Shown here in pieces: positions 51,601 to 59,750 of a DNA stretch of 64,000 nucleotides. The notes beneath the pieces were generated by a model. It had not been told where the DNA came from. It did not search any database and saw only the letters and a list, made by a program, of their open reading frames with translations. The number at the start of each line of letters is the position of its first letter. Position 1 is the stretch's first letter. This stretch comes from Profundibacter sp033851955 (lineage in GTDB: Bacteria > Pseudomonadota > Alphaproteobacteria > Rhodobacterales > Rhodobacteraceae): NCBI GenBank assembly GCA_033851955.1, contig JAWSVK010000010.1, positions 186,001-250,000 on the forward strand. The letters run 5' to 3'. The position numbers and the translations under genes were made by a program.

Positions 51601-54541
51601 AGACACCGGCGAGGACTGGACCAAACACGCTACTTTTCACATCACTCCGGCCAATGAGATTACTGCGAACCCACGCGACATTCCGGCGCTGATTAAAGCA
51701 ACAAAAGATCGGATTGAGGCAAGCGAATTTTACGAAACCCTAAATGGTGTTGGCCTTGGATATAGCGGCGAGTTTCGACAAATCAAACGGCTTTGGCGGG
51801 GACGGGACACCGCAATAGCTCAATTGAGTTTAAAACCGAATAGCACAATGTTCGTGGACCCCTGTGTCATGGACGGAGCCTTGCAAACAGCGCTGGGACT
51901 GCTTCCCGACATGCAGTTGTTATTACCTAAATCGGCCAAGGTCCTGACCTACATCGAGCAACCAAGCGGCACCTGCTACGCATTTGCACGCCGTACCGAA
52001 ATCACAGATGATCTGGTGACCGTGGACATAGAACTTTTAGGAGAGGATGGCCGGCTTTTCGTCGCCATACAGGGCCTCGTTTGCGCAGGGCTCGCTAGCT
52101 CTCCAACTTCGGGCACAATGAACTGGCTGTACCATTCCAAATGGACGCAACTCCCCCCTGTTCGCGAGTTTGTGTTTTCAAATAGCACCCTAATATTGAA
52201 CGATAATAGCCCAGATGAGTGGCAGGATGTCTTGGCCTGCGATGGCGTTACTTATCAGGAATTAACAGCGCTGCCCAAATGCCAATTGGCAGACGAACAT
52301 CAAGATGTAATTTACGTTTGCCCCCTAGATCACGCAAATTGGCCCGACGCCTATAATGATTTGGCAAGCTTTATCAAAAATCATCCTGCAAGCGCCCGCA
52401 ATCAAATCATCGTAGTGACCCAAGATTGCCAAAGCGCCGTTTCTGGCGATACCGCAGGAAACCCGTTCCATGCCGGTTTTTGGGGCGTCGCAAGATCAAT
52501 GCAATTGGATTTCGCCAATCTAAACATTCGTCTAATTGATATGCCGCCCCAAAAGACAGTGTCGAATTTCAAAGACCTGATGAAATTCTGCGCTATCGGC
52601 GAACATCAAGAAGCTGCTTTACGAAACGGAGGAACATATACCCATACTCTGACCGCGCTGTCTGAACGCGCATTTCAGGAAAACCGCCAAGTCATTCAAA
52701 AACCGGAATTACACCAGCCATTGTCTTTGAATTTTGATGGCGGTCAAGCGACTTGGACACAGAACAAGACAGCGCTCCTCGACCCAAATAGCAGCTTCCT
52801 GCGGCTTGACTCAGTCACCCCTGCGCCTGAATTTAGTAACCGGTTCGACGCGCTGGCTACGGTCGTCCAGACCTGTGGTTCCAGTTTCGAGCTTGGTCAG
52901 AAAATAGCGATTTCGGGTGGACTCGAATTGTTAACCTCTCATTTGAGCGTGGAAAACTGTAACATCGTTTGGGCACCGTGGGACAATGAAAAGCCAGCTG
53001 CGCTGACGTTAACTTCTGCGCTCGAGCAAGCCTTTATAGAGATAGAGCCCTTGGATCCGGTCGCGTTCCATTTCGACGATTCACGTAATATTCAAGCGAC
53101 CCTTGATTGGATGGCAGGGCGTGAAAATCCGATTGCGGTTATAAGTCAGGCAAAAGGCGCCGCTATGTGCGACGGACACACCTTTTTTCACGTGAATAAC
53201 TTTGAAACCACGCGAGACCTTAAGCGGTTCCTTGGGAAAACGGGTGCTCTTTTGGTTCCAGAAAATGCCAAAAAATCCTCAACCACACACTCCGATCTTG
53301 ACCTGCGCCGGATCGTATTGAAACCGCCGAGCAGCACGCCGATCGGTGTTACAAAGCCGGTCAGAATGCGAACTGAAACTCGCACTGTAACCTTAACACC
53401 AAATCTTTCTGAACTTTACGCCATGCCGGATACTGACCTTCCGCAGATGCGTCCAAATGACCGGCCGGTCCCCGTGTATCTTCGCCCAGTTCTCTTGGCT
53501 GATAAGGACGGAGTCGTGTTGGTCACGGGCGGGTTATCCGGTTTTGGCGCTGAACTGGCTGTTAGCCTCGCTGCACAGGGCTGCCATTCTCTGGCGCTTG
53601 TTGGCCGTCGTGGGGCAAAAACTCCCGGGATTGAAACCCTGCTGTCGCGCCTGCGTGGCCACGGTGCAAAGGTATGCGTCCTGTCTTTGGATATCTGCGA
53701 TCGAAACGCGCTTGAAGACACGCTTGACATGCTGCGCAGGAAATTTGGCAAAATCAGTGCTGTTTATCATAGCGCAGGCTTAGTCAGCAGCACAGCTCCT
53801 CAGGACCTGACATCCGAAAAATTCAGGGAATCAATGAATGCCAAATGTGTGGGCGCTATGAATTTGGACGCTGGCACACGCGGCGATGACTTGCTTTGTT
53901 TTTGTACTATCGGGTCTGTCTCGGGGTTGATCGGCAATCGCAGTCAAGCGCCCTATGCGGCGGCCAATGCATTTTTATCGGCGCTTTCAGCGCAAAGGCG
54001 GGCTGCGGGTTGTGCATCTTTCAATGCCATCCTGGGCGCCATTGGATCAGTGGGGCAAGTTGCCCATGATGAGGCTTTGATTGCGCGGTTAAACGTCATG
54101 GGGATCAGTATGATGGACTGCGATGCACTGTTGGCGCGCTTACATGATTTGTGCCGGTTGGACGCTTATCCAAGTGCCATGATTGCTGACATGGATTGGG
54201 CCATGTGGAAAGGCGTTGGTGATACCAGCCCCATCGCTCAACTGGTGCATGCGGGCGGCGTCTTAAACGGCAAACCCAACAAAACCGGTGATCTTTCGCG
54301 GGCGGATCTCTTGACCGTTGTGTTAGCCGCGCTTTCGACATGTCTTGAGACGGATGTTAGCAACATTGCAGACCGAGCCACCATAGATAGCCTCGGATTA
54401 GATTCCTTATTGGCGACAGAAGTATCTTTGTTTGTCCAAACGGCTACGGGTTTGATTTTGGATCCGTTGGACGTACTGGGCGCGGCTAACGTGGGCGCAT
54501 TGACCGATACCTTGGAGGGAGCGAGTCGGGTGCTGTCGTAA
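48635..54541 (+). CDS. Type I polyketide synthase, single module
   Basis: A 1968-residue multienzyme. KS: catalytic C182 (DTACSSS), H317 (HGTGT) and H357 (NIGHLE). AT: nucleophile S625 in GHSAGEVAAAWAAG, and VAYHS in place of the malonyl HAFH motif, so the extender is unclear. DH: H922 (GHSILGKVIFP) and D1080 (MDGALQ). KR: TGGLSGFG (1631-1638), S1761 and Y1774. ACP: S1924 in LGLDSLL. Between the KR structural half and its catalytic half is a region of about 300 residues resembling an enoylreductase without the nucleotide motif. No thioesterase is present. Start ATG 48635, two bases after the preceding stop. Product unknown. Confidence 0.93.
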   Translation: MSGKLAPSPIAIIGIGCRFPGGAHGADRFWSILERGECVIKSTPPERWSGDRHFDPDPNTTRRMYVREGGYLDDSIERFDAASFNISPREAAVMDPQQRLLLEVAAEALEDAQISRAQIAGSNTGVYIGAMTLDYQGLMLRPENVHLVNSHTAAGMTIAAISNRLSHVFDLQGASISIDTACSSSLVAMHYACNDLRSGDVTMALAGGVNITLLPEFLIALCKGGFVSPEARSKAFDIAANGYVRGEGAGVVVLKPLQTAQADGDPIHGVIHAGGVNQDGRTDGISRPCAAAQKKLITSVHALAGITPQELSFMETHGTGTQIGDQTEAKAIGETIGRERVKGDPILLGTLKSNIGHLEAAAGVASVIKTVLALRHGVLPKNPMFQTPNPNIDFRSLNLRVPYENEPIYPQEGVRYAGINGFGYGGTNAHLIVSSYDRVSPSRGCETDSDVFFLSAQSDVQLRQDSQSMATHLAQGKSSDRDVCAASARLRTMGPHRMAIPVDAAINLGDALQQTSDGVESPSIFSTHDAPHSGVVFVYSGMGAQYPQMGASLMTSEPAFLEMVERVDGIFQKNWQISPRKMLLASQLPGDRADVPQWTNFILQLGISAMLADWGIRPTGVFGHSAGEVAAAWAAGCLDLDQAVSVAYHRGAALQKLSGSGGMLALGLGYEETMHILADEPDLDLAAINGPKSTTVSGPRKNINRLAKRMEKSNIFHRVLSTTVAYHSRMIEKLGAGISEELVDIAPSDAKHHWISTVSPEVPPIPNGAYWLRNARQPVHFAAATEAFLELGETLFLEIGAHPVLGREIMGTANEIGSAVTCVPTLRRDLDANSAMAKMKAQFFVSGGQANWPRMTTTADRKNEALPLPNWADTRFFSESPISRAHRTGPANHPLLGPKLDLPNPMWKSTVSPQFPEFLAGHSILGKVIFPATGYLEMGLAATFHEGTASQAILRDISFIAPLVLQGDKEVLLSSRRSTDDHFVIQSKQDTGEDWTKHATFHITPANEITANPRDIPALIKATKDRIEASEFYETLNGVGLGYSGEFRQIKRLWRGRDTAIAQLSLKPNSTMFVDPCVMDGALQTALGLLPDMQLLLPKSAKVLTYIEQPSGTCYAFARRTEITDDLVTVDIELLGEDGRLFVAIQGLVCAGLASSPTSGTMNWLYHSKWTQLPPVREFVFSNSTLILNDNSPDEWQDVLACDGVTYQELTALPKCQLADEHQDVIYVCPLDHANWPDAYNDLASFIKNHPASARNQIIVVTQDCQSAVSGDTAGNPFHAGFWGVARSMQLDFANLNIRLIDMPPQKTVSNFKDLMKFCAIGEHQEAALRNGGTYTHTLTALSERAFQENRQVIQKPELHQPLSLNFDGGQATWTQNKTALLDPNSSFLRLDSVTPAPEFSNRFDALATVVQTCGSSFELGQKIAISGGLELLTSHLSVENCNIVWAPWDNEKPAALTLTSALEQAFIEIEPLDPVAFHFDDSRNIQATLDWMAGRENPIAVISQAKGAAMCDGHTFFHVNNFETTRDLKRFLGKTGALLVPENAKKSSTTHSDLDLRRIVLKPPSSTPIGVTKPVRMRTETRTVTLTPNLSELYAMPDTDLPQMRPNDRPVPVYLRPVLLADKDGVVLVTGGLSGFGAELAVSLAAQGCHSLALVGRRGAKTPGIETLLSRLRGHGAKVCVLSLDICDRNALEDTLDMLRRKFGKISAVYHSAGLVSSTAPQDLTSEKFRESMNAKCVGAMNLDAGTRGDDLLCFCTIGSVSGLIGNRSQAPYAAANAFLSALSAQRRAAGCASFNAILGAIGSVGQVAHDEALIARLNVMGISMMDCDALLARLHDLCRLDAYPSAMIADMDWAMWKGVGDTSPIAQLVHAGGVLNGKPNKTGDLSRADLLTVVLAALSTCLETDVSNIADRATIDSLGLDSLLATEVSLFVQTATGLILDPLDVLGAANVGALTDTLEGASRVLS

Positions 54542-54929
54542 AGTTTGCACGAGCATGTCCTAAACTACATTCCCGTTGCGTTTACGCTGTTAAGCTCACG
54601 AACTGTACGGATGGCGATGTGTGATCTGACTGAATTAGTTTCTTTCGGATAGCAGTTGCCTTTGAACTCAATGCTCATTTTTGATTTGCCCTGCCAATAG
54701 TTTTTTGCAACGATTTGTGGTAAAATCCGACAAGGACAGGAATAGTATAAAACTTTGCGACAGAGCCGTACCGCAGTCGTCAAAACGACCTTATTGCTTC
54801 GCAGCGCATTCCATATATGGTCATTATGTCCATAACGCACAGCCCCTCAAATACTGCCTCTGAAAATGTTTTACATCGTTGTTCTGGTGGGGTAGCGAAA
54901 ATGGTATCTTGAGGGGGGATCGAATAATT
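54542..54929. other. Gene-poor region after the polyketide synthase
   Basis: No confident gene. On the minus strand a short open frame starting at 54677 reads MSIEFKGNCYPKETNS, similar to the first residues of IS6-family transposases (FKGxxYPK), with TTGCAAAAAACTATTGGCAGG just upstream, reminiscent of IS6 terminal repeats. The similarity ends after about 14 residues. It could be a remnant marking the island edge. No obvious terminator for the synthase operon is seen. The last 60 bases hold the fdhD ribosome-binding site, GAGGGGGGATCG. Confidence 0.3.
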
Positions 54930-55826
54930 ATGCCATTGCCAATCGCAAAATCCACGTATGTTATTGCCCCCATTCCCAAGGCTGGGCAGTTGACGCGTAG
55001 GGTTTCGGGGGTTGACCAAAATGGCCAACAGCAACAAATCAATGTCGTTGAGGAACGCCCACTGACGATTTACCTGAACAGCCAAGAGATCGTTACTGCA
55101 ATGACCATCGGCGATTATCCGGAATATTTGGCAGTTGGGTATTTGCGCAATCAAGGCATGTTATTGCCAAGCGACACCATCACCGGCATCGATTACGATG
55201 ACGAGGTCGCGGCGGTGATCGTGCGCACAGTGCGCGAGACCAATTACGAGGATAAGTTAAAGAAAAAGACCCGCACATCGGGCTGTGCCGTGGGCACGGT
55301 TTTTGGTGATATGATGGAGGGGTTGGAGGAACTCACGCTCCCCGCCACGCCGGTGCGTACAAGCTGGCTTTACGCGCTGGCCCACACCATCAACTCCACC
55401 CCCAGCCTCTATCTGGAGGCGGGCGCCATTCACGGATCAGTGCTGTGCCAACAAGATCAGCCGCTGGTCTATATGGAGGATGTGGGGCGTCATAATGCGG
55501 TTGATAAAATCGCAGGTTGGATGGTGATGGAACAGGCTGTCGTGAGTGACAAGATCCTTTACACAACAGGTCGGTTGACCTCGGAAATGGTGATTAAGAC
55601 TGCGCTGATGGGCATTCCGGTTTTGGCGTCGCGCTCGGGTTTTACCGCTTGGGGCGTCGAGATTGCGCAGCAAGTTGGACTAACCCTGATCGGACGGATG
55701 CGCGGGCAGCGCTTCATGTGTCTGGCTGGCGAGAAACGGTTGATTTGGGACGCTGATATCAGCAAGATCAAAGCAGAACCAAAGCGCAGTGCGCGGCAGC
55801 AGACACCGCTGGAAGGAAAATCTTAG
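54930..55826 (+). CDS. fdhD: FdhD sulfurtransferase for formate dehydrogenase
   Basis: A 298-residue FdhD. It passes sulfur from IscS to the molybdenum or tungsten cofactor of formate dehydrogenase. Hallmarks are EERPLTIYLNSQEIVTAMTIGDYPEYLAVGYL, MEDVGRHNAVDKIAG and SRSGFTAWGVEIAQQVGLTLIGRMRG. The sulfur relay site is GCAVGTVFGDM, with only C119; the second Cys of the usual CxxC is Gly. The ATG at 54930 is preferred, with GAGGGGGG upstream. It starts the fdhD-mobB-tupBCA operon. Confidence 0.92.
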   Translation: MPLPIAKSTYVIAPIPKAGQLTRRVSGVDQNGQQQQINVVEERPLTIYLNSQEIVTAMTIGDYPEYLAVGYLRNQGMLLPSDTITGIDYDDEVAAVIVRTVRETNYEDKLKKKTRTSGCAVGTVFGDMMEGLEELTLPATPVRTSWLYALAHTINSTPSLYLEAGAIHGSVLCQQDQPLVYMEDVGRHNAVDKIAGWMVMEQAVVSDKILYTTGRLTSEMVIKTALMGIPVLASRSGFTAWGVEIAQQVGLTLIGRMRGQRFMCLAGEKRLIWDADISKIKAEPKRSARQQTPLEGKS

Positions 55827-56326
55827 TGCGGATTTTTGGCATCACCGGCTGGAAAAACAGCGGTAAAACCACGCTGATGGAGCGTCTGGTGGCCGAATTT
55901 TGCAGCCGTGGCGTTTCAGTCTCTACGATCAAACATGCGCATCACAACGTGGATGTGGACCAGCCGGGCAAGGACAGCCACCGCCATCGGCAAGCCGGCG
56001 CGCAAGAGGTCATTTTGGCCTCCTCCGCCCGATGGGCTTTGATGCACGAATTGCGCAACGACCAAGAACCACCGTTGACCGAGCTGCTGGCACATCTCGC
56101 GCCGGTCGATTTGGTGTTGATTGAGGGCTACAAAGCCGAAGATCATACCAAGATCGAAGCCGCATTGTCCCCCGCCAAGCAACCGCTGTTGGCCTTGAGT
56201 GACCCGCGTATCCTCGCGGTCGCGTCCGACTATGTGCCCTCGGCGCTGGCTGTGCCAACACTGGACATCAACGATATTCCCAGCATCGCTGACTTCATCG
56301 CCGCAAAAACCGGATTGCCGTCATGA
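55826..56326 (+). CDS. mobB: Molybdopterin-guanine dinucleotide biosynthesis protein MobB
   Basis: A 166-residue P-loop GTPase (GWKNSGKTTLMERL) with the MobB blocks VSTIKHAHHNVDVDQPGKDSHRHRQAGA and LVLIEGYKAEDHTKIE. It assists cofactor loading for molybdenum and tungsten enzymes. The start is GTG at 55826, overlapping the fdhD stop. It overlaps the permease by four bases. Confidence 0.92.
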   Translation: MRIFGITGWKNSGKTTLMERLVAEFCSRGVSVSTIKHAHHNVDVDQPGKDSHRHRQAGAQEVILASSARWALMHELRNDQEPPLTELLAHLAPVDLVLIEGYKAEDHTKIEAALSPAKQPLLALSDPRILAVASDYVPSALAVPTLDINDIPSIADFIAAKTGLPS

Positions 56327-57027
56327 GCAGCCTTGGACAAGGTTTTTGGGACGCTTGGGTGTTGATCCTGACGTTCGATGCCGATCTTTACGAGATCATC
56401 TTTCTGTCGCTTCAGGTGACGGTTTCAGCCGTCATCATTGCCTCGATCATTGGCTTGCCGATGGGGGCATGGTTGGCGGTCAATCGGTTCCGGTTGCGCC
56501 GTCATGTGATCGCGGTTTTGAACGCGTTGATGGGCCTTCCGCCGGTGGTGGTCGGGCTGTTCGTTTACATGGCCCTGTCACGCGCGGGACCCTTGGGCGG
56601 CTTTGGATTGCTGTTCTCACCAACCGCGATGATCATTGCGCAAGTGATCATTATCACGCCGCTGATTGCTTCGCTCAGCCACCAAACCATTCGCGACCTT
56701 TGGGCCGAGTACCACGACTTGCTGATCTCGATGAATACCACCCGTGGGCAGCGGATCATGGCGCTGCTGTGGGATGGCAAGCGTGCCCTTTTGACCGCCA
56801 TGCTGGCCGGATTTGGGCGGGCCATTGGTGAAGTCGGCGCGATTATGATTGTCGGGGGCAATATCGACCATGCCACCCGGGTTTTGACCACGGCGATTTC
56901 GCTGGAAACGGGCAAGGGCAACTTTGCCTTTGCCATGGGGCTTGGGTTGGTATTGATCGTGCTGGCCGTGATCATCAACCTGATGATCCACATCATCGGC
57001 AAAACCGAGCGGGCCAGTACATGGTGA
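56323..57027 (+). CDS. tupB: Tungstate-type ABC transporter permease
   Basis: A 234-residue inner membrane permease with a binding-protein-dependent transport signature (EYHDLLISMNTTRGQRIMALLWDGKRALLTAMLAGFGRAIGEVGAIMIVGGN) and six hydrophobic segments. It fits TupB of tungstate importers, and the neighbours TupC and TupA support this. Discrimination from molybdate or zinc relatives rests on the whole operon. It overlaps tupC by seven bases. Confidence 0.87.
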   Translation: MSSLGQGFWDAWVLILTFDADLYEIIFLSLQVTVSAVIIASIIGLPMGAWLAVNRFRLRRHVIAVLNALMGLPPVVVGLFVYMALSRAGPLGGFGLLFSPTAMIIAQVIIITPLIASLSHQTIRDLWAEYHDLLISMNTTRGQRIMALLWDGKRALLTAMLAGFGRAIGEVGAIMIVGGNIDHATRVLTTAISLETGKGNFAFAMGLGLVLIVLAVIINLMIHIIGKTERASTW

Positions 57028-57734
57028 GCATCCTCCCCCTGACACTGCGCGCTGCCACCGCCCATATGCGCGGCAAAAAACTGGTGGGACCGGTGGATCT
57101 GACGCTCGGGTCTGATGGTTTCACCATTGTCATTGGCCCCAATGGCGCAGGCAAAACCACGCTGTTGCGGTTGATGCACGGACTTCAACGGTGTTCTGGC
57201 GGTGCGGTGCATTGGGCCCAGCCAAATGTCGAGGCCCGCAAGCGGCAAGCCTTCGTGTTTCAGGCCCCTATCATGATGCGTCGGCGCGTGGTCGATAGCA
57301 TTTCCTTTCCATTGCGTCTGCACGGGGTGGGCAAAACAGAGGCATTGGAAAAGGCGTCGCAATATGCGGTCAGATTTGGTTTGGGAGATTTGCAACAAAA
57401 CTGGGCGCCGATGCTATCTGGTGGCGAGAAACAAAAGCTGTCGCTGGCGAGAGCGTTGATAACCGAGCCTGAAGTGCTGTTTTTGGACGAGCCATGCGCG
57501 AATCTTGATGGCCGCGCGACCCGCGAGATTGAAACGCTGTTGTTGGCTGAGCGCGCCAAAGGCACCCGCATTATCATGTCGACCCATAACATGGGTCAAG
57601 CCCAACGGTTGGCTGATGACGTGTTGTTCCTACACAAGGGCATGGTGCATGAGCACGGCGCGGCGGCCGCGTTTTTTGCGGCACCTTCAACTGCCGAAGC
57701 CAAGGCGTTTATCAACGGAGACATTGTCGAATGA
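57021..57734 (+). CDS. tupC: Tungstate-type ABC transporter ATPase
   Basis: A 237-residue ATP-binding subunit. Walker A is GPNGAGKTTLLRL, the signature is LSGGEKQKLSLARAL, and Walker B is VLFLDEPCANLD, followed by the switch His in MSTHNMGQ. It powers tungstate uptake with TupB and TupA. The stop overlaps tupA by four bases. Confidence 0.92.
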   Translation: MVSILPLTLRAATAHMRGKKLVGPVDLTLGSDGFTIVIGPNGAGKTTLLRLMHGLQRCSGGAVHWAQPNVEARKRQAFVFQAPIMMRRRVVDSISFPLRLHGVGKTEALEKASQYAVRFGLGDLQQNWAPMLSGGEKQKLSLARALITEPEVLFLDEPCANLDGRATREIETLLLAERAKGTRIIMSTHNMGQAQRLADDVLFLHKGMVHEHGAAAAFFAAPSTAEAKAFINGDIVE

Positions 57735-58528
57735 GACTGAACTGGATCGCCATTTTGGCAACGGCCCTCTTCGCCACAACCAGCTCTGCGGAAAGCCTGA
57801 AACTGGCCGTGACCACGTCCTTTTACAACTCGGGTCTGTCGGAAATCTTGCTGCCCCAAATAAAGGCTGATATTGACCTTGATGTTGAACTGATCGTGGT
57901 CGGCACGGGGCAGGCCTTGCGTCTTGGCGAGGCGGGTGACGTGGATGCCATTCTGGTCCATGCGCGGGCCGCCGAAGAGCAATTTTTGGCCGCAGGTTTC
58001 GGCACCCATCGGCGCGAGATCATGTATAATGATTTCGTCTTTATCGGCCCTAAAAACGATCCGGCCCATGTGGCCGAAGCGGGCAACGCTGTAGATGCCA
58101 TGCAAAGCATCGCGGCGGCCAAAGCCCTCTTTGTCAGCCGTGGCGACGACAGCGGCACCAACAAAAAGGAACTCAGTCTGTGGGCCGAGGCAGGGCTTGA
58201 CCCAAAAGGGACTTGGTATCGTGCCGTGGGCTCGGGCATGGGGGCAACATTGAACACGGCCAGTGGCATGAACGCCTATGTGTTCGCGGACCGCGCGTCT
58301 TGGCTGAATTTCGGCAATAAGGGCGATTTGGCGCTGCTGTTTTCCGGCGATCCGGCGCTGTTCAATCAGTACGCTTTTATTCAGGTCAACCCTGTGCGTT
58401 GGTCGCACGTGCAAAATGATTTGGCGTTAGAATTGGAAGATTGGTTGACCAGTGAAAGGGCCGCGCGTTTGATAGATAGCTACACCATCAATGGCGAACA
58501 TCTGTTCACCTTCAACGCAAACCCCTAG
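57731..58528 (+). CDS. tupA: Tungstate-binding periplasmic protein TupA
   Basis: A 265-residue periplasmic binding protein with signal MRLNWIAILATALFATTSSA. The oxyanion site begins AVTTSFYNSGLSEIL (the TupA TTSTxxSGL pattern with Phe). VHARAAEEQFLAAGFG and SRGDDSGTNKKELSLW are the other conserved blocks, which bind tungstate or molybdate with preference for tungsten in studied relatives. It ends converging on DUF6505, with a four-base overlap. Confidence 0.9.
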   Translation: MRLNWIAILATALFATTSSAESLKLAVTTSFYNSGLSEILLPQIKADIDLDVELIVVGTGQALRLGEAGDVDAILVHARAAEEQFLAAGFGTHRREIMYNDFVFIGPKNDPAHVAEAGNAVDAMQSIAAAKALFVSRGDDSGTNKKELSLWAEAGLDPKGTWYRAVGSGMGATLNTASGMNAYVFADRASWLNFGNKGDLALLFSGDPALFNQYAFIQVNPVRWSHVQNDLALELEDWLTSERAARLIDSYTINGEHLFTFNANP

Positions 58529-59004
58529 GCCTCCCATTCGCCATGCACGGCCAAAATATCAAGGCTGGCATCAGGGGTTTCGATCACGCGGTAAGCCTCA
58601 GAAACACCAGTCTCAGACAGCTCACGCGCCACGCTCAACAGGGTGTTTGGTTCATGACCCTCGCACAGCTCGATCATATGACCCAGCTCATCAACCGCGA
58701 CAGGCCGCGCGGCCTCTAGCGACGGTGCGCCGTATATGTCAACGAAATGCTGGGCCAGAAGGCCAATCAGTGTTTCATATTCGGCCTCTTCCACTTTGGT
58801 CACGGCCACGAATGTAACACGGCCAAAAGTTTCCAATCCCAGCCAGCCGTTTGAAAAGGCTTGGCGGGCCTTACCGGTCAAATCGCCCTGCCCCCAGTTG
58901 GAGAATTCAAACCCGCCAGATATGGCCCATTCGCTCGTGCGGGCCGGGTTGTGAAACACCAATGTGTCGCTTTCGTCAAAGTGGATGGCGCGGGCTAGGT
59001 TCAT
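58525..59004 (-). CDS. DUF6505 protein
   Basis: A 159-residue soluble protein. MNLARAIHFDESDTLVFHNPARTSEWAISGGFEFSNW is the recognisable front of DUF6505, a family found with formate dehydrogenase accessory genes in Rhodobacterales. The role is unknown. It overlaps the next minus-strand gene upstream by four bases (59001-59004), so it is last in a coupled operon. Confidence 0.82.
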   Translation of the reverse strand: MNLARAIHFDESDTLVFHNPARTSEWAISGGFEFSNWGQGDLTGKARQAFSNGWLGLETFGRVTFVAVTKVEEAEYETLIGLLAQHFVDIYGAPSLEAARPVAVDELGHMIELCEGHEPNTLLSVARELSETGVSEAYRVIETPDASLDILAVHGEWEA

Positions 59005-59750
59005 GACGGATCTCCGGTTTTCAGGACATGGGACAGCGGGATCAGACGGGTCTTAGCGCCGGTTTTCAACAACATGCCAAATTGTTCATCCACCCCGACG
59101 AATGTGCCTTTGACCACCTCAGGGATGGTCAACTCAACATCCTCGCCAATGCCCTTGGCCAGCCCACGCCACATTTCATGCAAAGCACGCGGGCTGTCAT
59201 TTTCGATGTCGTTTAGCCAAACCAAAGTGTGGCGCGACCAAGCCTCAAGCAGGCGGATCGGGGATACATCTCCGCAACCTTCCATCATCAGGCAGGTTTC
59301 GTTTGGGTTCTCACCGGACTCACCGTCGCCTTGTGGCAACAAGTCGATCTCAAGACCGATCACCAGCCAATCCGGCTCTTTTGTAGGATCATCATCCGAA
59401 GCGGCCACCCGCAATTGACCAACACGGCCCCCGTTGACATAGATGTCGCCCATCCATCCCAACTGCACACCGACTTCGGGCGGGGCAAGCGCGCCCATCG
59501 CATTTTGAAACCCGACGGCGCAGGCAATAAAGGCAATCATCGCCGCCTCTAGCGGGGTTTCGGGCGCGAAAACCACGGCGGCACGAATTTTGTCAGGCGT
59601 GATGCTATGTACCAACAACCCCGCGTCACAACCTATCATGGCTTGAGTGCAGGCCTTGGCAAACGGATCGGTGCTGCCGCTGACCGCGTCCCCCGTAAAG
59701 AGCGGAGGAAAAGTGGCGGGCATCGGCGCCTCAAAAATGTCGTCGATCAT
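59001..59750 (-). CDS. Biotin/lipoate-protein ligase-like protein
   Basis: A 249-residue protein with a lipoate/biotin ligase-like fold: MPATFPPLFTGDAV, KIRAAVVFAPETPLEAAMIAFIACAVGFQNAMGALAPP, VQLGWMGDIYVNGGRVGQLRVAA (the GRVGQ region) and a C-terminal SH3-like beta barrel (GTFVGVDEQFGMLLKTGAKTRLIPLSHVL). The ligase signature GRGRxGR for biotin is absent, so it may have another role near the Mrp-type carrier. ATG at 59750 overlaps the Mrp stop. Confidence 0.75.
   Translation of the reverse strand: MIDDIFEAPMPATFPPLFTGDAVSGSTDPFAKACTQAMIGCDAGLLVHSITPDKIRAAVVFAPETPLEAAMIAFIACAVGFQNAMGALAPPEVGVQLGWMGDIYVNGGRVGQLRVAASDDDPTKEPDWLVIGLEIDLLPQGDGESGENPNETCLMMEGCGDVSPIRLLEAWSRHTLVWLNDIENDSPRALHEMWRGLAKGIGEDVELTIPEVVKGTFVGVDEQFGMLLKTGAKTRLIPLSHVLKTGDPS

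Noticed and set aside
39167..54541. Toxin or contact-dependent secretion cluster
   Set aside because: There is no VgrG, PAAR, Rhs core, immunity-like small gene or secretion gene.
54600..54730. IS6-family transposase start
   Set aside because: Only about 14 residues resemble it (FKGNCYPKE), so I list it as a weak hint rather than a feature.
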